A DNA stretch of 64,000 nt from contig CM032813.1 in assembly GCA_019155185.1 (NCBI GenBank), forward strand, positions 5,377,001 to 5,441,000. The letters run 5' to 3'. Under the pieces are notes generated by a model. It saw only the letters and a program-made list of their open reading frames with translations. It made no database searches and had not been told where the DNA came from. Of this stretch, positions 25,901-39,269 are shown piece by piece (position 1 is the first letter of the stretch; each line of letters starts with the position of its first letter). The position numbers were made by a program, and so were the translations under genes. This DNA comes from Beaufortia kweichowensis. Lineage: Eukaryota > Chordata > Actinopteri > Cypriniformes > Gastromyzontidae.

Positions 25901-28900
25901 GCTCATTACCCAGGTTTGCCTGCACACGACCACCATCACATCAGTGTAAACTTCATCAGTAGCCTATTTCCATAAATCTTCAAATTACTTTTATATCCAA
26001 CAGCTTTGTCCTATCGCTGGTTCATCAACGAGTTTCCCAACTTTATTCAGCCGGAGGAGGGCAGATGGTTTGTTTCTCAGGTCACGGGTAACTTGTACCT
26101 AGCCAATGCGAGAGTCAATGACACAGGAAACTTTTTCTGTTTCACCACCATCAATATGGACATCAGCACCAAGAGCATCTTTAGCAAAGCCGTCCAGCTC
26201 ACCGTGTATCCCTGACGGTCAGTGCAAAGCTCAATATTGTCCTTTTTTTGTTCTGAGACACATTTAAATGCTTTAGCCATTAAATGCTAATATTAGAATA
26301 ACAGCTATCTTATCACACAGTGCTCTGATTTTAACTTTTTTCTTCTGGTTCAACAGCAAACCCAAGGAAAGCTGCCCCAAACATCCGAGTGCGTTTTCCC
26401 GCTGAGACGTATGCATTAGCAGGACACACCACACAGCTGGAATGTTTCGCCTATGGCAAGTAAGTCTCTAAGAGATACACTTCTGCTTTTCATTATCACT
26501 GCTACATCCATTTAATATCAATTAAATCCATGTCGTAAGTAAACAAAGAAATACAAAACAGACCTTTATTTCTTCTCTTTTTTTCTTATTTCTCTATCTT
26601 TACTTTGGTTCCTCACTTAGTCCCATTCCTAAGATTCGCTGGAGGAAGGTTGAAGGTGTCTTGCCACCTAAGATTGCAGTTGTAGACGGACCCATCCTGA
26701 TTATTCCTGAACTGAACTTTGATGATGAGGGCATATATGAATGTGAGGTCTATAACTCAGAGGGCCGGGAAACACATCAGGGACGTATCTCTGTGCAGGG
26801 TAGGTGTACTGTCAGCACTGCTGCTGTTAACAATATGAAAAACAAGTCAAATTTGTAGTTGATTTAATGCTTTCCAAATTAACTTAAAAGGTTGAAAATG
26901 ACTTTCTCTAGTTACACTTTAGTATAAAAAAGCAAAGCGGATAAGCAGTGATATGAAGGTATGTGTGTGTGCCGCTCGCTCCACAGCCCAGCCTGAGTGG
27001 CTCCAGGTAATGAGCGACTCGGAGGTGGAGATCAGTTCCGAGCTGCAGTGGAGCTGCGCGGCCGCCGGCAAACCAAGACCCACCATCCGCTGGCTGCGTA
27101 ACGGACAGCGCCTCAGCACACAGGTCAGCCACACAGATTACACTACACACATCTCCATCCCACACTGTGTGCGTTATCAGAAACTAACAGAACCTCGACC
27201 TGCCAAGACTCAGACTGATATATGCGAACTCATTTTTAGAAAACTCAGCATGTCTCAGGGGCAGCAAAGTGTGACAGTAAATAACCTGCTCATTATCTTT
27301 GTGTAACTGTCAGAGATGGAGTGGAGGAATCTTGAATGGCCCTCTGCTGGCGTTAATGGTGCATGTACAGCATATCACTGCCAACATGTTGCTTTTGGTT
27401 AATTGTGGAGGAATCTGAATTTTACACTTGTCTGCGTACAGGACCGTGTGGAAGTGAATAATGGGCGACTGAAGATCGGTAACCTTGCCCTGGAGGATTC
27501 TGGGATGTATCAGTGTGTGGCGGAAAACAAACATGGCACTATTTACTCAAATGCTGAGCTTCGTGTTCAAGGTGAGCAGATAAAATGATAAAATATGTTG
27601 GTTCTCAAACGTTGGTATTTGTACACATATTGGATCATTTTAAAATACAAAAAAATATTTTAAATTAATCTTTCAATCAGAATATTACATACATAAGTAT
27701 TGACATATTTCTACCTTGATACATTTCGAATCCTCTTCTGCCCACCCAGTCATGCCTGACCCTGTGATGGTGTGTTTAGTGTTGAAACCTCTCCTGTAAA
27801 TGCTCACTGTGTGCTTCCCCCTTTCCTTCCCATCATGCCTTGTCCTCTTGCACTATTTCAGTCCAGGCTCCAGATTTCAGGTTAAACCCGGTACGTAAGC
27901 TGGTCCCTGCGGCTCGTGGAGGACAGGTAAAAATGGAGTGTAAACCTCGTGCAGCTCCTAAACCTACTCTCTTCTGGAGTCGTGGCACAGAGCTGCTGAC
28001 CAATAGCAGCAGGTAATACACTCAATGCACATACTTCATGATTTAATTATGTATCATTTTATATCGCTCCTAAATAATTTTTGATGTGTTTTTAAATTCC
28101 ACTTTAATTCCTTTTAATATGAACTCAATGTGAATTAATGTTCCGAACAAGATGCAAGAAGGATTAAAAATAAATACATTTTAAAAGAAATGGAATGCAT
28201 AAAATGAATAAATAATTCATAATGATTATTTAATAATAAAACAAAATAATGTTAAATAGCTTAATACTAATTCAATATTTAATAATATTTATATTTAAGT
28301 TCCCCATAAATATGTAACATTCACAAATAATTGGGTGTTTTTAAAAACAATAGTTAATGTTTGCAATGGTGTTATATAAGTGATTTAAACACATTTCCCA
28401 GAATGCTCTAATTTACCCATAAGCCTTCAAACTAGAGCTGGATAAACAGACAATTTTAATCAAATTCTGTCTCATTAATTAAAAAAAATCCATTGCACAC
28501 ACACAGAGTAATGCACAAATATCATTAATCACAGAGAAATAATGGGGCTTTGTGAGTGTTTGCTGTGTTTGGTCAGATATGGTAAAGCCAACCTGTGTTA
28601 TGGATATGCAACATGCTTTGAATACAATGATGAAAGCCTTCAAAAAGTTACTCACTTTATCCAGGATAACAGTCACTCCGGATGGGATTCTGTGGATCTA
28701 TAATATTAGTCGTGCGGATGAGGGGAAGTACACCTGCTTTGCAGAAAACTATCTGGGCAAAGCCAACAGCACAGGACACCTGTCTGTCAGAGGTAACATT
28801 GTAATGTTTTTAAAGCTCTTATTTAGTGGGGTTACCTGGTGTCACGTGCTTAGTTCAGTTAATACATTAACAGTAGAAAATTCTTATATACCATTTATTC

Positions 28901-31900
28901 ACATTTTTCATGTCCATGTTTATTTATGTTTTGCTGCCATTTTTGCTTTTAGTGTTTTGTTATGCCAGTGTTTTTAAAGTGTTTTTGTTTTACCTGATTC
29001 TCCCAAACAGATGCCACAAAAATCACACTAGCGCCCTCTAATGCAGACATCAATCAAGGTGAAAATGCCACCCTGCAATGCCATGCGTCACATGACCCCA
29101 CTATGGACCTCACCTTCACCTGGTCCCTCAATGGGGTTCTGCTGGACCTGGAGGAACCGAATGGACACTATCGCCGTATGGAGGGGGTGAGCAGGCATTT
29201 TTGATGTAGTTGTGCATTGAGCTACAGTTTTCAGTGGGCTAACACTTCAATACAGTTTACTTTGGACTCTTCTCACATACTCTAACTTTCTACAGAAAGA
29301 GACAATCGGTGACTTGGTGATAGTGAACGGACAGCTCAGTCACGCTGGCACATACACCTGTACGGCACAGACGGTGGTGGATAGCGCAGTGGCTTCATCC
29401 AGGCTGGTTGTGAGAGGTAAAAACTTTCAGCTGGTTGAGCAATGTCGGGATGTGCTTAACTCTATTTTCTTTTGATCATGTGAGAATTAATCAAAGCTAT
29501 TGTACATTATCAAAAAAGCTGAAATTTAAGACTTTCTCTCATCCTTTTTTTGCAGGCCCACCAGGCCCTCCTGGAGGTTTAGTGGTGACAAATGTCAACG
29601 ACACATCGGTTGAGTTAAGATGGAGTCGTGGATATGACAACCATAGTCCCATTGGCAAATACGTCATCATGGTCCGCTCGGCGCAGACTCACGACTGGAA
29701 GAGGATGAGGACAGACCCAGCAAACATAGAAGGAAATGCCGAATCTGCACGCGTGATGGATCTTCGACCCTGGATGGACTATGAATTCCTGGTCATCGCC
29801 AGCAACATCCTGGGTAGTGGAGAACCAAGCATGCCCTCCCAGCCTGTCCGGACCAAACAAGCAGGTATTAGTATTAAATAGCAGTCAGACTGAAATTGAC
29901 ATCTAATATCATTGTGTTTCCACATTGAAATCGATTTACAGAAGTAAGATATTTCCTTTCCACTAAAGTATAAAAATAGCTGTTTATTTTGTCTTGCAGC
30001 ACCAACCGTGGCGCCCAGCGGACTTGGCGGAGGTGGTGGAAACCGTAATGAGCTTATCATTACATGGACAGTAAGTGCAATTGATCGCTAATGCTCTCAC
30101 TGAATAGTAGATTTGCTTCAAATAAACAATGTTTAAAAATAATTTCTTCTTGTATAAATTATAGCCCATGGCCAGAGAGTATCAGAACGGAGATGGCTTT
30201 GGTTATATCCTGGCATTCAGACAACAAGGTTTGCCAACCTGGACTGTGGTGAAGGTGCCACACGTCGAGTCTTCACGATACGTCTACAGCAATGAGAGTC
30301 TCTCAGCCTACTGCCCTTTCGAGGTCAGAATAAAGGCCTACAACAAGAAAGGAGAAGGTCCATTTAGCCAGATTGCTGTCGTGCACTCAGCAGAAGAGGG
30401 TGAGAGACATTCAACAAATTTTGTAATCTTTGTGTCTTGCTTTGACCTTGATCTTTATGTGTGCAGGGGTAAAATATCTTTCTTTTAATTCAAGGTGATG
30501 TTAAATTCTGTAAGTTGTGTAACATTGCTTACACATATATTTACAAATATTTATCTCCTTTTTGCATTGCATGTGGTCTATTTATTTCTTAAAATTTACA
30601 TTCAAATTGATCTGAATAATTATCATATAACCCCTTAAAATTCATCATAATGATATTCATGGGTATTTATTTTGTTCTCTCAGAACCAACCGTGTCCCCA
30701 CGAAGAATTAACGCCACTGCATTGACAGCATTTGAGATTCAGGTGTCTTGGGAGCCCGTTCAACATTTGAACATTAATGGAGTTCTTCGTGGTTATGAGG
30801 TCAGATCCTATTCTGCTTTTGATATCTATTCTGTAGCTTTTTATGTGTGTGAGGTGGGTTAATAAACATTAAAAAACAGCATATATTGTGTGACACTTGT
30901 GCTTTAATTGTTGGCAACTGAAGTTGGGTGAACATGGGCAACAGAGGTGGTTTTTATGATCCACATGTCTAGATCAATATTTAGATAAAACCATGTTATA
31001 AATCAAATATTTCTTTTATATTTTTATAATCTGTCCATTATAAGCAGCATATTGTAGTTTCGTTCACTCACTATTATGTTATTTGAGTTTACATTCATTT
31101 TCAAACTCAATATTTATTGGCAAATATGACATAATCTCATACTGGTTACAGATTCGTTACTGGCGGCAGCATGAAAGGGAAGCCGCAGCGGACCGTGTGA
31201 GAACGGCAGGCCTTGAGAACACAGCACGAGTGACAGGCCTGAGGCCTAATACTCTATATCACGTCACTGTTCTGGCTTACAACAGTGCCGGTACGGGTCC
31301 ACCCTCCCCTCGAACCACAGTCATCACCAGGAAACCCCGTAAGACCCCTCTCATATTTTCTTCTTTCATTTACATGCATTTATCAGGTGCTTTTATCCAA
31401 AGTAACTTACAGTGCATTCAAATGATATATTTTGTCAGTCTATGCTTTTCTTTAAAACCCATTTCTGACTTTGCAAACACCATTCTCTGTTACTGATGTG
31501 TATCTTGAGACAAAACAATGGCACTAATATGTTGTAAGATTGGTCAGTGCAAGTTGTTTTCAGATAGGACGGCTCAAACGTACATTTTAGTCTGGGCCTG
31601 AGGTTCTGTGAAATCAGGTCAAGAACTTTCTTAGACATTATAACACAAGTCTGGGCCTTATCGCTATAGTAGGACATGTTTCTGCAGGAAGAAATTGTGT
31701 TGTCTTGTCATAGCTCTCTTACTGGAACCAAAACATTAAAATCAGAGAACAGTGATTGATAAGCGTGTTGTTCCAGACACAAGGAAACAACAAAAGCTGA
31801 TCAATGTCCTACTTGCGCAAGCTTGGAGCCTAATGGCTGAGCTGCTATCAATAATGGTTACAGTAAATGAGAGTTAAACGTTTATTAATAGCTCCTGTCC

Positions 31901-33712
31901 TATCTTTCTGTGCCGTGCCGCAAGAATCCTGGATTTTTGTAAATAATTTTTTGGCAATAATACCCAACAAATGGGCTTTTTAATTAAAAAAAACATAAAA
32001 TAGTTATTTTTTTATTGTAAAATATGTGACTATAGAACTGACTATAGAAAATCATGCTTTAAAAATGAACAAATATTAACATCTGAGCTGTCAGTAAGGT
32101 AAAAACATTTGGGAATAACTTTTTCATAATAAGGTTGGCTCAGTAGACTTTAATCTGTCTGTCTGAATTGTATACCCTCAGTAGAGAATGTAAACTGTTA
32201 TTGGAATGAAATTAGTAATTTACTTAAATGTTTGGATTTTGATTTCTGAAAAAAACTACAGTATAAAATCTGTTATTGCAAAATGGCTCAAATTCCATCA
32301 AGACTCATGTACCAAAACCAGACATTCCCATATCTTGTCATTGAGAATGGTGTGAAAGCCAGTCTGCTTACTTTTTGCTCTTTATTTCCAGCCCCTAACC
32401 GTCCTCCAGGTAACATCTCGTGGAAGGTGGATGGGTCTTGGGTTACTGTGAGGTGGGATCATGTGAAATCCATGGACAATGAGTCTGCTGTGTTGGGCTA
32501 TAAAGTGAGTGATATGTTTGTGTCGGCTCATATGTCACTGTATTTATGTCATCAAAATATTTGCTCAGACTTGGCCATTTTGGTGAGATATTGTTTCATA
32601 CCTATGAAGTAAATATTTAATAAACGGTCAGCTCAATACCACAGAGAACGTGTGAAATCAACTTGGTTTATGTCCTTTAAAAAATTACGAAACAATAAAT
32701 AAACCTTTCTAATGAGGTGATATTGTTCACGACTGCATCTCATATCTGATCTGCAATAGATTTAAAGTCACATTTGAGTTTGCCAAAGTAAAATTTTTAT
32801 CAGAAGATCCTTGTCAGTAGATCTTCCCCTGAGATAAATCATCTGTTATCACTCTTGATATCTAAGATAATCTTTTGAAACAGGCACAGAAACTTTGTGA
32901 CATAGAAATCGCTGTCACAAACACAAGAATGTCTTTTGTTTGGCTCTGAAAGAGAGAAATGATGAGCAGTTGCAGTAGGCAAAGATCTGTGTTTATGATA
33001 TAATACATTTCAAAGGCTTAGAAAACTCTTTTGTGCTTTGCTATGGAACATTTTATACAAATTGTTACTACAATCATTTCAGTTCTTGTCAGACTGTAAG
33101 CCTTCAATTAACATGAATGAAGATTAGAAATATCACAATATTTAAGAGATCTCAAGAGTTTTATCCTCAAACAAATGATAACGCTGTTGATTTTAAAATA
33201 TTCTGCCAGGTCCTTTACAAGCATGAAGGCCAGTCGGCTTTAAAGATCCTGGACAAAGGCAAGACGTCCATCAATCTTCCTTTACCCAAAGACAACGGTT
33301 ATGTGGTCCTTGAGATCCGCTCCTGGGGAGATGGTGGAGACGGAGCAGCTCATGAGACTATCGTGTCTCGAGACTCAGGTGTGACATGGTTTTCAGAAAA
33401 AAAAAAATGTCAAAGTAACTCAAAAGGCTCTTTCAACCCTTGTGGTCAAGTACTACTATTAAAGAATTGTTTGCACAAAATTAAAAATCTGAAAATTTGG
33501 CTTTGAAAGCAAATAATTATGAAATTCATTTTGTGAAAGTTCACTATTCCTTTAGATATTTTCATGGTATGTTTTCTAAAAGTCGTTCTGTTTCGTACAC
33601 AGGAACTGGAATGATGGTCCAGAACACGGCTGGTACTTCAGAACCTCTCTGCACAACACTTTTGGTATTTACAGCACTGCCGCTCATTCTTATTGGCTTA
33701 CCGGGACTGTGA
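22992..33712 (+). CDS. cntn2: Contactin-2 (TAG-1/axonin-1), GPI-anchored cell adhesion protein, with an apparent 1-base frameshift
   Basis: Neural adhesion protein of axons and juxtaparanodes that partners Caspr2-type proteins. Coding exons: 22992-23049, 25080-25221, 25516-25691, 25818-25913, 26004-26217, 26357-26459, 26621-26799, 26987-27123, 27442-27571, 27862-28012, 28665-28792, 29011-29186, 29296-29416, 29556-29864, 30000-30070, 30165-30399, 30684-30799, 31152-31338, 32392-32504, 33210-33378, 33603-33712. The protein has a signal peptide, six Ig domains (about residues 30-603), four fibronectin III domains (about 604-1003) and a hydrophobic tail fitting a GPI signal. Family marks include YRWFINEFPNF, FPAETYAL and GPPGPPGG. 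All splice phases agree except after exon 26004-26217. There the frame meets TGA at 26213-26215 just before the only good donor (26218). The exons total 3121 nt, one more than a multiple of three; without one base they encode 1039 residues, the normal family length. Either the assembly has an extra C at 26210-26212 or this allele is broken. The start is the first ATG of the exon. Confidence 0.93.
27339..27350 (-). promoter_or_regulatory. CTCF-like half core in a cntn2 intron
   Basis: The complement reads CCAGCAGAGGGC, matching the first 12 positions of the CTCF core, but the next two positions do not fit. Weak. Confidence 0.2.
31367..31420. repeat. Short dispersed teleost repeat fragment in a cntn2 intron
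   Basis: The phrase GCTTTTATCCAAAGTAACTT followed by ACAGTGCATTCA, preceded by CATTTACATGCATTTATCAG, is a diverged copy of a very common teleost interspersed sequence. It begins about 30 bases after the splice donor at 31339. Recognised from memory. Confidence 0.6.
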
Positions 33713-35697
33713 TTTTAGCCAATGAAAAGGCATTCCATTCATATCAAAAAGATAATTGAAGATGAAGGCACAGGACTGTGGGTGGTGGGATTTTTTTGGA
33801 AAGCTTTTTTGCAACGTTTGTGTAGCGTGGTATGTAAAGTTTCTGAAATTGAAGATCATTTTATTCTTTTGTATGATAGGCTTTTGTACAAGGATGATTA
33901 GTCATTGTAGAATATAAAAGAGTCTTTGTGGAAGACTAGCTTGCCTTATGGAAATTCAAACTTGAACAATTGTTATGTCAGTATTTGGTTGTAGTTCAGC
34001 TCTCATAAAGTGAACAATACAGTCAAGATCAGCCTTGATTATCTGATAGGTGTAGGTGAATAAAAAATACACTTGGATGTAGTTGTAAAATTTCATACTA
34101 AGTAAAACAAAATCTCTCTCTTTTTTTAATACGTTGCTATTTCATGGCAGCATGACTACAAAATGATCAAAATGAATGTTTACCTTTTTTATTTTTAAAC
34201 AATGTGTTTGAAGGCAAAAGCCGATCAATATTTTTTGAACAGTGTTTCATATTTGTGTTGACCTTCCCTTGTGTGCAACTTTTAAAGATGAAAGGTCTGA
34301 ATGAATGCGGCGGTACAGCAGAAGCTGATTGTCTCGTTGTTAAAGTGGGTTTGGCTTACCAGTGTTATCATTTTGTTATCTCAGACATTATTATTGCCAT
34401 TATGCTTTGTCTGTTTTTTCTAGTGTTACGTAAAAACCATGTTCATGGGTTATTTACTTTCTTGGCATAAATTTCCCATAAGAATCGTACGCCACTGGAC
34501 ATTGAACAATGCTGATAACATTCATGGACAAACAAGTTAATAATTATACTATTATACTTTGATATAAATATTAATGGGGTCTTGCGTTCTTTTCTGCAAG
34601 GTGCACGTGAAGCCATTTATTGGTTAAAAACCAAGATGCAATTTGAAATTGCATTACTTTAGTTTTTATATTTATTTATTCTTTTTACATGAATGACTAA
34701 ACTAGTGAAGTCTTTTGCTTTGTCCTGTTTCTCAGTACTTTGGCTGGAACAGCTTACAAAATGAAGTACAAATGCAAAAATGCATTTGAAGTGTAGCAGG
34801 TGATATTTGACAGTATTTTACTCTGAAGTCATTCAGTGTGCACTATTGTTTTTATTATGAGGATGAGAGCAGGTACAGAAAGGAAATTCATGTCTTATTA
34901 TGTTTTACACCTGATATTCAATTATCAGAGGATGTCTTGTGGTATTAAAGTTGTGTATTGTAAATATAGTAGTTTTCAATGTGTGTGTGAGGAGTGCTTG
35001 ACGGTCTGCTTTGTGGCTTTTACACATTTTTTTCTGTAACACCTGTGACATTATTCATTCTTTCACAGCATACTTTGTCTATAGAATTTTAATTGTAAAT
35101 GATGATTCATGATCACTTAGCATAATCACAATAGCATTCAGACAGTCAGACAAAAGCTTCATTTATAGTTTTAGTGGTTCTAGAAGCAAACCGGGTAAAT
35201 TTCTTCATCACAATTTCATACATTATTGTGAAAAGTTCTGTTAGGACTGCAAAACCAAAACTTTGTACTTTTATTCCTTGCTTCAAGCAATTTGTAATGT
35301 GTGCAGCACTATGTTAAAATCTGATTTTTTTATCCAATCATTTATTTAATTCTGCTGTTTTTCACATTGGGTGGGGGTTTCTCTCTCTCATTAATTCAGT
35401 GCTCCATCACCAGGCTTCATTGCCCAAAACTTAACATTGACAGCTGTTAAACTAGTCTCAAATCTATATCATCTCATTTTACAACTTCTTTCAAAGCAGC
35501 TGTATGTAAGCTTACAGGGGTCAAGTGGTACGCTAATAGTTTTTTTTTTTTAAAGATCACTCAGGTTGTGATGTCATCAAGTCTTTTTGAACTACCATGT
35601 ACCCCGGCTGTTGTAAATGTTAAGCCTGTCCACTGTGGACTGAATGTGAATAATGCAGCACTTGTAAATATTCTTCAATAAAAAAACCTTTTGACTG
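33713..35697 (+). other. cntn2: cntn2 3' UTR, about 2 kb
   Basis: Sequence from the cntn2 stop to an AATAAA at 35677-35682. No separate gene is visible; frames of 67-88 codons here lack splice context or family similarity. Earlier AATAAA hexamers inside may serve as alternative ends. Confidence 0.6.
35677..35682 (+). terminator. cntn2: cntn2 distal poly(A) signal
   Basis: AATAAA followed closely by A-rich and then T-rich sequence, a typical cleavage context. It is the last such signal before the repeat and promoter area of the next gene. Confidence 0.6.
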
Positions 35698-35840
35698 TAT
35701 TTGAGTCTGAATTTATGATGAGTAATTATTTGTAGGATTATTTTGATTTTTTTTTTTTACTAATAGATGCATATACACACTGGTTACGAAACATTGTATA
35801 GTTATGAAACATAATATAAAATGCCATGTCTATGGATATG

Positions 35841-35863
35841 CACTACTGTTCAAACGTTTAGGG
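35841..35863. repeat. Fragment of a common fish interspersed repeat
   Basis: CACTACTGTTCAAACGTTTA, followed by GGG, resembles the widespread teleost phrase of the type ctactgttcaaaagtttggg. Only about 23 bases are recognisable. Confidence 0.35.
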
Positions 35864-36211
35864 CTAATTGACATTTATCTCAAAACCTTCGGGAGTGTAT
35901 ATGGTTCATTTACAAAATATGCACTAATAACTCGATTCGTATAGATACCTTGATCCATGTAATCTCTGCTTGTGTGTTTGTTTTGTTTTTGGTTAATTCT
36001 CTATGATAGTAAAATATAAAATAACTTATTGTTTTAAACTGGATATTCATTTCGATGTTTTTAGGAAATGACATGTGACATTTTATAACCACCTCAAAGA
36101 TAATTTCATATTACGGTACTGTTGCAAGTTATATGACTTATATGGTTAATTTATTGCCCACTGCTGATGAAGTTAACACTTATCACCTGTACTTTGGAAC
36201 TATTAATAATG

Positions 36212-36273
36212 TATAAATGTACAAAAGGATGAAGTTTTCCCCAAACAGCCCATTCTCAGTGACACCGACAGAG
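36212..36273 (+). promoter_or_regulatory. TATA box and short noncoding exon 1 of chitinase gene 1
   Basis: TATAAA stands at 36212-36217. About 30 bases downstream a short exon would start and end at the donor CAGAG|GTAAAG (36273/36274). The next exon (36433-36503, acceptor TTGCAG) carries the start codon. This layout repeats at chitinase gene 2. Confidence 0.6.
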
Positions 36274-36478
36274 GTAAAGAAGCTTTTTACTTTAATTCAT
36301 TCGATAATAATTTTCATAGTTTTTGCTTCTAAATGATGCCTATGTGCATACTGTCTTTCCTTTCTCAATAATGAAATGCAACTATGCAAAACGTGCTAAG
36401 TGAGAAAATTATTATTTGTTGCATTTTTGCAGCTCAGTATACATTTCTGCAGTATTTGTCTTTGGAGTCACCGTTGAA

Positions 36479-39194
36479 ATGACGAAATTAACTGTTTTAG
36501 CAGGTATGTTTCAGATTTACTTTAAGCTATGTGCATTATTTACGCTATACATAACCATGTTGTCTTTTGTGTAGGACTGGGCTTCCTGCTAACGTTTCAG
36601 ATTGGTAAGAATGCCTAATTCTATTTGTTAATAAACAATAAAATGATGTTTAAAAAATATTCCTAGATGATGACAATGACTAATATAATAATTTCTCATA
36701 GTGGCCTCTACAAAACTGGTGTGCTACATAACCAACTGGTCCCAGTACAGACCTGCCGAAGGAAAGTTCACCCCAGAAAATGTTGATCCCTTCCTCTGCA
36801 CACATGTGATTTTTTCTCTGGCCACCATCAGCCCCAAGAATGAAATCACAACCGTTGAATGGAATGATGAAGAGATGTACATGTCACTCAATAAATTGAA
36901 AAATGTGTAAGTAAAAGCCGTTTCTATAGCAATGTATAACCTTTACATAGCATTATAAACCATTAAAAATGACAGTTGAGTTAACATAAATAATGTGAAA
37001 ACAAATGTGAAACCATTTGCCAGTGATTATAAAGTGAAACATTCATTTATAAATTTTATCTTTCGATTTATAGAAATCCCGCATTAAAGACGATGCTGTC
37101 TGTTGGAGGTTTGGTCAACGGGACGGTCAGTCCGTAAGTGGCACATGATATACAACACTCTCAAATAATGAACCTAATATATGACAATACATGCAAAGTT
37201 ACTTTAATTGTATTCTTTGCACTTCAGATTTATTAAAATGGTATCGACCCCGGAAAACCGCAAGGCTTTCATCCGCTCTGCTATGTTGTTCCTGCGTGAG
37301 CATGAATTTGACGGCTTGGATCTAGACTGGGAGTTTCCTGGACAGAATGGAAGTCCACCTGAGGACAAAGAGAGGTTTTCTGAATTGATTGTGGTGAGAT
37401 GGCTGAAATTGTTACTATGAGACATGTTCATTTGCATTGTGCCTGTATCTCACATGATCCGCACAATAAATAGTTTGCAATTTCATTGTCTCAGTTTGTG
37501 GATGTGTGTGGCTTTTACACTGACTGTATTTTGATTTTTAGGAACTGAGAAAAGCTATCGAACAGGAAGCCTTTGACACAAAGAAAACACCTCTGATTCT
37601 CTCTTCCAAAGTTGCTGCCTCAAAGCCCAGTATTGATGCGGGTTATGAGATCGCTCGAGTTTCAAAGTAAGTTTGCTATACCTGACCAAACTTCATCATG
37701 CTAAAAGCGTGAAAACATTTTTAACTCTTTCCCTTCTTTCATTATAGTCTGGTGGACTTTCTGACCGTCATGACCTACGACTACCATGGACACTGGGATC
37801 CAGTGACGGGACACAACAGTCCTCTTTATCAAAGCTCCTTGGACAGTGGAAACAGTACTGACCTCAATATTGTAAGACCAACACCCATACGTTTAAATGG
37901 AAAGTCTGTAAGTTAAAATCAGCCTATAGTAATGATGAATTATCTTCTTTAGAACGCCTCTGTGACACACTGGCTGAACGGCGGAGCCATTGCTAAAAGA
38001 CTCCTCATTACCTTCCCAACGTTTGGACGCACGTTCATGCTGTCCTCAGCACAAACAGGTCTCGGTGCCCCAGCCAGCGGCCCCGCCGATGGTGGTCCCT
38101 ACACACATGAAGCTGGCTTCTGGTCCTATTATGAGGTTATAATAGATTATTTATAATAGATTAAAGGTTTGACCAAAAAAACCCAATTGAAGACTCAACT
38201 GCTTATGCTTTAGTAGGCAACATTTGGTAAATATAATACTAATATAGTAGTATTATTCACAATACAAAGTGAGAGATAAATTTGCTAATAGAACAGAAGA
38301 TGTGTAAAGTGTTTCCCTTTACAAAAGTTACAAAAAGTCTATTTTTTTGCTTTCCAAAGTAAGGTTTTATGTGAAGTTATACTATATTATTTGCACCAGC
38401 TGAATACCACTGATCGCATTCAAACCTCATTAAGTAAAGCATTTCACCAAATCTAGATGTAATGTTTAAATTTGACAATGGAAGACAGCACTGATGTTAT
38501 TTATTCCTCAGATCTGCCCCATGGAGACAAATGCCAAAGTTGAATGGATTGATGAGCAGAAAGTCCCTTATGCAGTTCAGGCAAAGGCCTGGGTGGGCTT
38601 TGACAATCTCGAAAGCTTTACTGCTAAGGTGAATTAACTTTGATCATTTGAATATAGAGAAATGTAATGCCATAGTTTGACAAGATTTTCCCTTTTCTGA
38701 TTACTTTTTTTTGTAATATTTACTTGAACAGGTGCAGTGGCTTAACTCTCTAGGTCTGGGCGGAGCCTCAGTGTGGAGCTTAGATCTGGATGATTTTTCA
38801 GGCCATTTCTGTTCCCAAGGAGCTTATCCTCTTGTCAACCATTTGCGCAATTCTCTAGGTAAATAAACACTTTTGCGAGCACAAAATGGTCATCTAATAT
38901 ATTCTGTCTTCTATAATGTGCTCAGTATGATGTCAATCTCTTTTCACAGGTTTCGCCCCCAAGCCCACCACAACACCACAACCCACCACAACCGCTGATC
39001 CCCTCGCCTCATTCTGTGTTGGTAAACCTGATGGGTTGTACCCCAACATCGCCGATAACACAACTTACTTCCAATGTTTCCGTGGAAACACATACCTGCA
39101 GAAATGCCAGCCAGGTTTAGTCTTTGATGATGATTGTAAATGTTGCGACTGGCCTAAGGTGATCAAAAAATCTGTATTAAATATTCCAAAATAA
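36479..39194 (+). CDS. chia: Chitinase gene 1: secreted acidic-type chitinase, GH18 plus chitin-binding domain
   Basis: Hydrolyses beta-1,4 links in chitin, presumably in gut or immune cells. Exons 36479-36503, 36575-36604, 36702-36906, 37074-37133, 37228-37393, 37542-37666, 37748-37871, 37953-38135, 38512-38628, 38732-38858 and 38950-39194 join in frame to 468 residues. A signal peptide (about 1-21) is followed by a GH18 domain whose DGLDLDWE motif includes the catalytic Glu142; MTYDYHG (from 212) and VWSLDLDDF are also present. A short Thr/Pro linker leads to a CBM14 chitin-binding domain with all six cysteines, ending CKCCDWPK. Oddities: the usual GGW substrate-site segment reads GGL (Trp to Leu100), the donor after 38135 is weak (GTTATA), and the frame continues 11 residues past the usual CCDWP(K) end. 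It is the first of three tandem paralogues with nearly identical exon lengths. The orthologue name is uncertain (zebrafish chia.x series; the locus matches human CHIT1). Confidence 0.92.
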
Positions 39195-39211
39195 ACTCAA
39201 ATGTAAACTTA

Positions 39212-39217
39212 AATAAA
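39212..39217 (+). terminator. Poly(A) signal of chitinase gene 1
   Basis: AATAAA 18 bases after the stop codon, giving a very short 3' UTR. A further AATAAA lies at about 39263-39268. Confidence 0.65.
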
Positions 39218-39269
39218 GTGTAATGTTGTGATGGGGCAAAATTGTCTTGCTCCTTACACTTTTAATAAA

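Noticed and set aside
29024..29045. CTCF-like AGAGGGCGC on the complement
   Set aside because: It lies in a cntn2 coding exon and the left half of the motif does not match.
33210..33712. Cytoplasmic or transmembrane reading of the cntn2 C terminus
   Set aside because: The hydrophobic stretch is at the very end with no charged tail after it, which fits a GPI signal as in all contactins, not a transmembrane segment.
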